Source: Sphingopyxis sp.
Lineage (GTDB): Bacteria; Pseudomonadota; Alphaproteobacteria; Sphingomonadales; Sphingomonadaceae
Reading direction: 5' to 3'
Assembly: GCA_002733865.1 (NCBI GenBank)
Contig: NVXM01000008.1
Location: 1 to 64,000 of the forward strand
Length of the DNA: 64,000 nt
Shown: positions 58,076-64,000 of the stretch, piece after piece
Layout of the letters: each line of letters begins with the position of its first letter
How positions within the stretch are numbered: position 1 is the stretch's first letter
The notes under the pieces: generated by a model
The model's database searches: none
What the model saw: only the letters and a program-made list of their open reading frames with translations
What the model was told of the DNA's origin: nothing
Position numbers and translations under genes: made by a program

Positions 58076-59557
58076 TTACGCAGGATCGCGGTCGACCGAG
58101 GCGTGCCGCGCCAATTCCAGATCCCGCACGAATTTCGCATATTCCACCTGTCGCCCCTGCTCATCCGGAATGCGCAGCAGATAGGAGGGGTGGATTGTGA
58201 TCAGTAGCGAGCGGTCGGCGGCGAACGGCAGGATTTCGCTGCGGTGGCGAGCGATCTTGACCGGCTGGCCGGTCAGACAGCGGGCAGCGGTGGCACCGAG
58301 GGCGATGACGATCCGGGGAGCGACCAGCCGGATTTCCTGTTCGACCCACCAGCGGTAATAGTTGATCTCGCCGACATTGGGCGTCTCGTGGATGCGCTGC
58401 TTGCCGCTTTGCCGATATTTGAACCGCTTGACGGCGTTGGTCAGGAAAAGCTGCTGCCGGTCGAGCCCGGCCTCGGCGAGCGCGCGGTCGAGCATCTGGC
58501 CGGCCGGGCCGACGAACGGCTGGCCCTGCCGGTCCTCCTGATCGCCGGGCTGCTCGCCGATGATCATGATCCGGGCGTCCTGCGGCCCTGCCCCGCGGAC
58601 CAGCCGGTCCGAGAAATTCTGGCGCGGTGCATCGCTCGCCCGTTCCAGCCGGTGGTAGAGCTGATCGAGCGAGGATGGCGGTTCGGCAGCGGAGGGGACC
58701 CCGGGGTCGGCCAGCGGCAGGTTGTCTTTAGGCTGCGCCACCATCGCGTCGACCCGCGCTGCGGCCCTGTCCAGCATCGAGGGGATGAGCTCCGCTTCCG
58801 GCAGGTTCTTCCAGTATTTCATCGGCATTTCCGACTTCATCGCGGCGATTTTGACCCGTGCGGGGTTGAAAATATGAGCGTAATAGGTGCGCCATTCCGC
58901 CTCCACCATATCCTCCTGCGGCACATCCTCCTTGCTCCCGCCGGGGCCGACCGCCAGCGCCTGGCCGTCCCAGGCGATGCTCGCTTCGGGCGTCACGATC
59001 AGCCAGTCCATGCCGGTGAAGCGGTTGCGGAAAAAGGGGGCGACGGCAGCGGTAATATGATGGTCGGGCTCGAACCAGGCGACAAATTGCTCGCGGCCCT
59101 TGCCTTCACCGATTTTGCGGAAGCGGACAAAGGCGTGCATCTTGTGGATGTCGCGGCGGATGGCCTTGGCGTAGCGGTTGAGTTGCAGCACGTCCGGATC
59201 GGCGGGATTGTCATGCAGCCGCGGCACCAACTGCGCGCGGCAGAGCAGCCGGTAGGCCAAGTCGAAACGGTCTTCGTTCCGGTGCAGCAAGCCGGTGTTG
59301 ATCAGCGCCAGCAGCGGCTTGGCGATGCGGATGGGTGGCGGTGGGCGATCGATATTATGTTCGGGTGGTTCAGACGCCGCTGCCGCACCCGACAGGTCCA
59401 GTTGTCCGCTATCGGTGCGGCCGGCCACTGTCCAGGTCACGCGATCGGGCGGGACACCGGCCTGCAACAGCGCCCGCGCATGGCTGCGCCAGCCATCCAC
59501 ATCGACCTCGCTCGCCAGCGATATGCGATAGTTGCTGTCCAGAGTCGCTGCCGCCAT
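58076..59557 (-). CDS. udgX: DUF4130-UdgX fusion protein
   Basis: 493 residues from the ATG at 59555-59557 (AGGA upstream). The N-terminal part (about 1-260, with YRLLCRAQLVPRLHDN and HKMHAFVRFRKI) is the DUF4130 domain associated with a radical SAM partner. The C-terminal part is a uracil-DNA-glycosylase-like domain of the UdgX type: GEQPGDQEDRQGQPFVGPAG, NAVKRFKYRQSGKQRIHETP and HPSYLLRIPD. UdgX is known to form a covalent bond to DNA uracil through the His of its KRxH-type loop. The fusion and the next gene form an operon. Confidence 0.93.
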   Translation of the reverse strand: MAAATLDSNYRISLASEVDVDGWRSHARALLQAGVPPDRVTWTVAGRTDSGQLDLSGAAAASEPPEHNIDRPPPPIRIAKPLLALINTGLLHRNEDRFDLAYRLLCRAQLVPRLHDNPADPDVLQLNRYAKAIRRDIHKMHAFVRFRKIGEGKGREQFVAWFEPDHHITAAVAPFFRNRFTGMDWLIVTPEASIAWDGQALAVGPGGSKEDVPQEDMVEAEWRTYYAHIFNPARVKIAAMKSEMPMKYWKNLPEAELIPSMLDRAAARVDAMVAQPKDNLPLADPGVPSAAEPPSSLDQLYHRLERASDAPRQNFSDRLVRGAGPQDARIMIIGEQPGDQEDRQGQPFVGPAGQMLDRALAEAGLDRQQLFLTNAVKRFKYRQSGKQRIHETPNVGEINYYRWWVEQEIRLVAPRIVIALGATAARCLTGQPVKIARHRSEILPFAADRSLLITIHPSYLLRIPDEQGRQVEYAKFVRDLELARHASVDRDPA

Positions 59558-59567
59558 CCGCTCGTTC

Positions 59568-60809
59568 CTATGCGGCAAACAGATCAAGCTGTTCGGGCGG
59601 CGGTTTCAGGCGGTCGTAGAGGCTCAGCGAGTCCAGCTGCTTGCCCGGGTGCCAGTCGGCGGCGGTGATGAACGGCAATATCTTTTTGACCGACTGGCAG
59701 ATGCGCTCCAGGTCGGCCAGCCGCAGCGCCGAATAGCGCCGGGCTTGCACTATCTTGCCGACGCCCTTGCCGCCGAGACCGGGAATGCGCAGCAGGCTTT
59801 CCCTGTCGGCGCGATTGATGTCGAGCGGAAAGCACGCGCGGTTTTGCAGCGCCCAGGCGAGTTTCGGGTCGATTGTCAGATCGAGCTGGCCGGCAGTGCC
59901 GCCCTGCATGATCTCGCTGACCGAGAAACCGTAAAAGCGCAGCAACCAGTCGGCCTGATAGAGGCGATGCTCGCGCATCAGCGGCGGTGCCTGCACCGGC
60001 AGCGTGCTGCTGGCGTCGGGGATCGGGCTGAAGGCGGAATAATAGACCCGCTTCACGCCGTAGCTTCCGTAGAGCCCGTTGCTGGTGGTGAGGATCTTCG
60101 TGTCGTCGGAGGCGTCGGCCCCGATGATCATCTGGGTGCTGTGACCGGCGGGCGAAAAGAGTGGTGCCTTGCGCGAACTCTTGCGCTCTGCCTTCGCTTC
60201 ACTCACCTGCCGGCCAAGATTGGCCATGGTCTTGCGGATCAGCTTGCCGTCCTTTTCCGGGGCCAGTCGGGTAATTGAGGCGTCGTCGGGCAGTTCGATA
60301 TTGATCGAAAGCCGGTCGGCGTAGAGGCCGGCGCGTTTCAGCAGGTCGGGGTCAGCCTCGGGGATCGTCTTGAGATGGATATAGCCGCCAAAGCGGTGCA
60401 CCACCCGCAATCGTCGCGCGACTTCGACCAGCTGCTCCATCGTATAGTCGGGGCTGCGGATGATGCCGGACGAAAGGAACAGGCCCTCAATATAGTTGCG
60501 CTTGTAGAAATCCAGCGTCAGATCGACGATTTCCTGCACAGTGAAGGCGGCGCGGCGGACGTTGCTCGACGAGCGGTTGATGCAATAGAGGCAGTCGAAC
60601 ATGCAATAGTTGGTCATCAGGATCTTGAGCAGCGAGATGCAGCGCCCGTCCGGCGCGTAGCTGTGGCAGATGCCCATGCCGCCGGTCGAGCCGACGCCGC
60701 CGGATTTCAGAGAATTGCGCTTGACCGAGCCGCTGGAGGCGCAGGAGGCGTCATATTTGGCGGCATCCGCCAGAATCGCCAGTTTTTCGGATCGGGAGAG
60801 CTTGGACAT
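59568..60809 (-). CDS. Putative DNA modification/repair radical SAM protein
   Basis: 413 residues. The cluster motif C69-MFD-C73-LY-C76 binds the [4Fe-4S] used with SAM. An extra N-terminal Cys-rich text (CASSGS and GICHS) and a C-terminal HhH segment (LRIPGLGGKGVGKIVQARRY) suggest DNA contact. It matches the family linked to the DUF4130/UdgX fusion. The substrate and reaction are not known. An SOS-box-like repeat lies 19 bases upstream of the start, and the UdgX gene follows 10 bases after the stop. Confidence 0.92.
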   Translation of the reverse strand: MSKLSRSEKLAILADAAKYDASCASSGSVKRNSLKSGGVGSTGGMGICHSYAPDGRCISLLKILMTNYCMFDCLYCINRSSSNVRRAAFTVQEIVDLTLDFYKRNYIEGLFLSSGIIRSPDYTMEQLVEVARRLRVVHRFGGYIHLKTIPEADPDLLKRAGLYADRLSINIELPDDASITRLAPEKDGKLIRKTMANLGRQVSEAKAERKSSRKAPLFSPAGHSTQMIIGADASDDTKILTTSNGLYGSYGVKRVYYSAFSPIPDASSTLPVQAPPLMREHRLYQADWLLRFYGFSVSEIMQGGTAGQLDLTIDPKLAWALQNRACFPLDINRADRESLLRIPGLGGKGVGKIVQARRYSALRLADLERICQSVKKILPFITAADWHPGKQLDSLSLYDRLKPPPEQLDLFAA

Positions 60810-60827
60810 CGGTCCTGCCTAAGCGAT

Positions 60828-60842
60828 GTTCCCGCTTTGTTC
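60828..60842. promoter_or_regulatory. Alphaproteobacterial SOS (LexA) box
   Basis: GTTC-N7-GTTC (GTTC at 60828-60831 and 60839-60842) is the direct-repeat LexA site of alphaproteobacteria. It sits 19 bases upstream of the radical SAM start on the minus strand, a position where LexA would block transcription of the repair operon. The site is seen; LexA binding is inferred. Confidence 0.65.
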
Positions 60843-60893
60843 AATAACCTAGGTTAGCGTGCTGACCGGATACAGCACAGCCCGTCGCAAACT

Positions 60894-60922
60894 TGTCATA
60901 CCCCCGTCACGCTCGCGTCACC
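60894..60922. promoter_or_regulatory. Pho-box-like triple direct repeat upstream of btaA
   Basis: TTGTCAT (60894-60900), CCGTCAC (60905-60911) and GCGTCAC (60916-60922) share GTCA and start exactly 11 bases apart, the phasing of PhoB half-sites (CTGTCAT). They lie about 50 bases upstream of the btaA ATG. Betaine lipid synthesis is known to be switched on by phosphate starvation through PhoB in other alphaproteobacteria. Confidence 0.6.
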
Positions 60923-60970
60923 GCAGCCGCCTAAGTCCCCGACAATCCATCAGGCAACCGGAGAGATGTC

Positions 60971-62197
60971 ATGAATGTGCACGCGGGTTCTGTGAAACAG
61001 TCCACCATATTGAACGATGCGATCCTGCCCAATCGCGGCAGCAAGGCGGGGCTGCTGGAACGCACCTTCTCGCTGATGTTCCGGGGGCTTGTTTATCCGC
61101 AGATCTGGGAAGACCCGGTCGCCGATATGGAGGCACTCGATATCGGGCGGGACCATCATATTGTGACCATCGCCAGCGGCGGCTGCAACGCGCTCTCCTA
61201 TCTGCGCGCCGATCCTGCCAAGATCACCGCAGTCGATCTCAACACCGCCCATATCGCGCTCAATCGGCTGAAATCGGTGGCGGCGCAGCAGCTGGACAGT
61301 CATGAGGCGTTTTTCCGCTTCTTTGGCGAGGCGAACAGCAAGGACAATCTCGCTCTCTATCGCGACCGGCTGCGGCCCCATCTCGATGCGGCGAGCCGCA
61401 AATATTGGGACGGTCGCGACCATTTCGGGCAGCGGCGGATCAACGGGTTTGCGAGGGGTTTCTATCGCAAGGGCCTGCTCGGTAATTTCATCGGGCTGGT
61501 GCATATACTCGGACGACTGGGCGGCGCCCGGCCCTCGCTGATGATGGCAGCCCGGACGCGGGAAGAACAGATCGACCTGTTCGACCGGCATATCGGCCCG
61601 CTGTTTCAGAAAAAGCTGATGCGATTTCTCTGCTCTAATCCGATGGCGCTGTTTGGCCTGGGCATTCCCCCGGCCCAATATCGGGCGCTGGCTGGCGAAA
61701 GCCATATGGCCGATGTACTCCATGAACGCACCCGCAAGCTGGCCTGCGATTTTGCCATCGCCGACAATTATTTCGCGCAGCAGGCCTTTGGCCGCGCCTA
61801 TCAGAGCGCCGAACCCGGATCGGTGCCGCCTTATCTGGAAGCAGCGAGCTTTGCCTGGCTGGGCGAACGCAGCCAGAAGCTTGAGATACGGCATCAGAAT
61901 TTTATCGAGTTTCTTTCCAGTCAGGACGCCCGATCGCTGGATCGCTATGTATTGCTGGATGCGCAGGACTGGATGACCGACCAGCAGCTCAACCGGCTGT
62001 GGAGCGAGATTGGTCGGACCGCAAAGCCGGGCGCGCGGGTACTGTTCCGGACCGCCGCTGAGGAGACATTGCTGCCGGGCCGGGTTACAGACGAACTGCT
62101 CTCGGCCTGGGACTATGACGCGGACCTATCGCAGGCGCTGACCCGCAAGGACCGCTCGGCAATCTATGGCGCGATGCACTTGTACCGGCTGAAATGA
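60971..62197 (+). CDS. btaA: S-adenosylmethionine:diacylglycerol 3-amino-3-carboxypropyl transferase
   Basis: 408 residues, DUF3419. The text QIWEDPVADMEALDIGRDHH, TIASGGCNALSYLRADPAKI and AVDLNTAHIALNRLK match BtaA, which transfers the aminocarboxypropyl group of SAM to diacylglycerol in the first step of DGTS betaine lipid synthesis. ATG with GGAGAG upstream. Its TGA overlaps the ATG of btaB (ATGA at 62194-62197). Confidence 0.93.
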   Translation: MNVHAGSVKQSTILNDAILPNRGSKAGLLERTFSLMFRGLVYPQIWEDPVADMEALDIGRDHHIVTIASGGCNALSYLRADPAKITAVDLNTAHIALNRLKSVAAQQLDSHEAFFRFFGEANSKDNLALYRDRLRPHLDAASRKYWDGRDHFGQRRINGFARGFYRKGLLGNFIGLVHILGRLGGARPSLMMAARTREEQIDLFDRHIGPLFQKKLMRFLCSNPMALFGLGIPPAQYRALAGESHMADVLHERTRKLACDFAIADNYFAQQAFGRAYQSAEPGSVPPYLEAASFAWLGERSQKLEIRHQNFIEFLSSQDARSLDRYVLLDAQDWMTDQQLNRLWSEIGRTAKPGARVLFRTAAEETLLPGRVTDELLSAWDYDADLSQALTRKDRSAIYGAMHLYRLK

Positions 62198-62877
62198 GTC
62201 TGATGGAAGATATATTGCGCAAGCGCCAAAGCGAGCGTCACGCGAAGTTGATGGACCGTGTCTATCGCAGCCAGAGCCGCATCTATGACCTGACCCGCAA
62301 ATATTATTTGCTTGGCCGGGACGAACTGATCGCGGCACTGGCTCCGCCACCCGGCGCTCGGGTACTGGAAATCGGCTGCGGCACCGCGCGCAATCTGGTG
62401 CAGGCGGCGAAGGTCTGGCCGGAAGCGGAGCTCTATGGCTTCGATATCAGTTCGGAAATGCTGAAGGCCGCGCGGAAGAATCTCGCGCAGAGCAGAATGA
62501 AAGACCGCATCACGCTGTTCCACGGCGATGCTGAAAATCCGGCGCTGGCAATGCCATTGAAAATCCGTACATTCGACCGGATATTCCTGTCCTTCTGCCT
62601 GTCGATGATCCCTGACTGGCAAAGCGCGATCCGGGAGGCGCTGACGCTGCTCGAGCCGGGCGGTGAATTGCACATTGTTGATTTCGGCCAAGCGGAACGT
62701 TTGCCTTCGGCCTTCCGTTCCTTACTGCAGCAATGGCTGGCGCTATTTCATGTAGAGCCGCGCGAGCAAATGCATTCTTTTCTGGTCGAACTGGATCGCG
62801 AAATGGGCACACACAGCGAATTTATCCCCCAATATCGCGGCTATAGCTGGCGCTTTGTGGTCAGGCCTGCGCCCTGA
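62194..62877 (+). CDS. btaB: SAM-dependent methyltransferase (BtaB-type)
   Basis: 227 residues. VLEIGCGTARNLVQAAKVWP is motif I for SAM binding, with ELYGFDISSEML and RIFLSFCLSMIPDW after it. In the btaA-btaB pair this enzyme trimethylates diacylglycerylhomoserine to the betaine lipid. The coupling by ATGA and the Pho-like site upstream fit such an operon. Assignment rests on position next to btaA as well as fold. Confidence 0.87.
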   Translation: MSLMEDILRKRQSERHAKLMDRVYRSQSRIYDLTRKYYLLGRDELIAALAPPPGARVLEIGCGTARNLVQAAKVWPEAELYGFDISSEMLKAARKNLAQSRMKDRITLFHGDAENPALAMPLKIRTFDRIFLSFCLSMIPDWQSAIREALTLLEPGGELHIVDFGQAERLPSAFRSLLQQWLALFHVEPREQMHSFLVELDREMGTHSEFIPQYRGYSWRFVVRPAP

Positions 62878-62895
62878 TCCGAAGGAATATCTTTC

Positions 62896-64000
62896 TCACT
62901 CCGCCAGTTTCTTCAAAATCCAGTACCAGTGGTCCAGACCGCCATAGAAGGAGTCGACCGGCAGACGTTCGTTGAGGCCGTGAGCGAACATGTCGGACGC
63001 TTTCATCGCGGCACCGGACAGCGCCACCGTGTCATAGCCAAGGGTGCGGTAATGCATGCCGTCAGTGCCGCCCGATTCCATATAGGGCAGGATTGTCATG
63101 CCGGGATATCTTTTGTCGAGACTGAAACGCAGCGCAGCCTTCACATTGTCCCGCAGCTTCGATTCCGGGCTTTCGGTAACATCGGTGATCAACTTGAACG
63201 TGACATCATCATTGCCGATGACTTCTTTCAGCTTCGCTTCGGCCGCCGCTGCGCCCTCGCCCGGGAAAATCCGGCAGTTGACGGTGGCGGTCGCCGATTG
63301 CGGTAGCGCATTTTCGGCATGGCCAGCTTCCAGCATCGTCGCTACGCAGGTGGTGCCGAGCGTGCCGACTGTTTCCGGATTGGCCTGCAGCGTGGCAATG
63401 GCGGCTTCATCCGACGGGTCCGCCGCAAACTGCAGCATCGCCTGCCCCAGTTCTCCCGGCGTCAGCTTGCCAGCGGTGGCAAAATAGCTTCTGGTCAGAT
63501 CGGTGGCCCGCACCGGGAATTTGTAAGCGGCAATCTTGCCCAGCGCCCCGGCCAGTTCGTAAATGGCGTTGTCGGTGCGCGGGCGCGAGCTGTGGCCGCC
63601 GGGGTTGGTTACGGTCAGTTCGTAGGTGGCGAACGTTTTTTCCGCCGACTGCACGCGAAAGGCCACGGGCGTGCCGTCCTCGGCCAGCGCAATGCCGCCG
63701 GCGTCGCTGTTCAGGATGATTTCGGGGTTGATATTCTCCGCAACATATTTGGCCTGGGCCTTGGTCGAGACCATGCCGGTTTCCTCGTCGCCGGAGAAGA
63801 CAAGCACGAGATCGCGCGATGGCTGCCAGCCCTCCTGCTTCAGGCGCAGGAGAGTGGCGGTCAGATTGGTGATGCCATATTTATTGTCGTCGGTGCCGCG
63901 CCCAAAAAAATAGCCCTCTTCCTCGGTCAGCGTGAACGGCGGCCGGACCCAGTCCTTGGCCAGCGCGTCGACCACATCCATATGGCCGAGCAGGACGATC
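62896..64000 (-). CDS. M20 family metallopeptidase, 5' end cut off by window
   Basis: The coding frame runs off the right edge. The visible N-terminal text is IVLLGHMDVVDALAKDW, with the first zinc His and Asp. Further on are RGTDDNKYG, FSGDEETGM, NSDAGG (where the usual Glu may sit) and HGLNERLPV near the end with the last His. Family: M20/M25/M40 amidohydrolases such as carboxypeptidase or acylase types. A signal peptide, if any, lies outside the window. Confidence 0.9.
   Translation of the reverse strand, partial: IVLLGHMDVVDALAKDWVRPPFTLTEEEGYFFGRGTDDNKYGITNLTATLLRLKQEGWQPSRDLVLVFSGDEETGMVSTKAQAKYVAENINPEIILNSDAGGIALAEDGTPVAFRVQSAEKTFATYELTVTNPGGHSSRPRTDNAIYELAGALGKIAAYKFPVRATDLTRSYFATAGKLTPGELGQAMLQFAADPSDEAAIATLQANPETVGTLGTTCVATMLEAGHAENALPQSATATVNCRIFPGEGAAAAEAKLKEVIGNDDVTFKLITDVTESPESKLRDNVKAALRFSLDKRYPGMTILPYMESGGTDGMHYRTLGYDTVALSGAAMKASDMFAHGLNERLPVDSFYGGLDHWYWILKKLAE

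Overview
The window looks like chromosomal DNA of a Sphingomonadales alphaproteobacterium, of the Sphingopyxis/Sphingorhabdus/Parasphingorhabdus type. This rests on the moderately high G+C, an Atm1-type exporter like that of Novosphingobium, two long TonB-dependent receptors, a GTTC-N7-GTTC alphaproteobacterial SOS box, short palindromic intergenic repeats and frequent GTG/TTG starts. The assignment is inferred from gene content and style; no rRNA or tRNA gene was recognised. Most of the window is ordinary core genome in short operons on both strands.

Region by region. 1-2.6 kb: a truncated GIY-YIG nuclease, tandem palindromic repeats, a glycine-zipper protein, an AhpD-like protein and an acidic small protein. 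2.6-4.0 kb: an A+T-rich two-gene cassette (membrane-anchored GTPase plus membrane partner) directly behind nrdB. 4.0-8.5 kb: nrdB and nrdA, each with its own upstream region; nrdA has a long, hairpin-rich leader. 8.5-16.2 kb: a chemoreceptor, class I fumarase, small membrane proteins, DUF2256 and a TonB-dependent receptor. 16.2-24.2 kb: Atm1-type exporter, RecQ, a DUF442-like protein, a sterol-desaturase-family hydroxylase, a PAP2-family membrane protein and a GMC oxidoreductase. 24.2-27.7 kb: a sodium:solute symporter and glnK-amtB with a sigma-54 promoter. 27.76-29.85 kb: a complete IS1595-type element with 24-bp terminal inverted repeats, an 8-bp target duplication and three non-transposase ORFs, one with a HEPN-like RX4H motif. 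29.9-34 kb: a six-gene minus-strand operon (tldD, DUF924, CPBP protease, PPOX-like, DUF2007, patatin). 34-43.6 kb: an ABC ATPase, nadB, a penicillin-acylase-family hydrolase, clpB and a P-loop protein. 43.6-48.1 kb: three tandem paralogous periplasmic proteins and a large TonB-dependent receptor. 48.4-53 kb: a periplasmic protein, an M23 peptidase, DUF2093, and xseA and purD whose start codons overlap head to head. 53-58 kb: a structured intergenic repeat, an M20 peptidase, a higBA toxin-antitoxin pair with a palindromic operator, and a BCCT transporter. 58-64 kb: a DUF4130-UdgX fusion with a radical SAM partner behind an SOS box, btaA-btaB (betaine lipid) behind a Pho-box-like triple repeat, and a truncated M20 peptidase.

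Four parts can be read as regulated circuits from the sequence: nitrogen sensing (sigma-54, glnK, amtB), phosphate-starvation lipid remodelling (Pho box, btaAB), SOS DNA repair (LexA box, radical SAM, UdgX) and toxin-antitoxin autorepression. The best candidates for undescribed biology are the GTPase/partner cassette at 2593-4034, the HEPN-like cargo of the IS1595 element, the SOS-linked radical SAM/UdgX operon and the triplicated two-cysteine periplasmic proteins.
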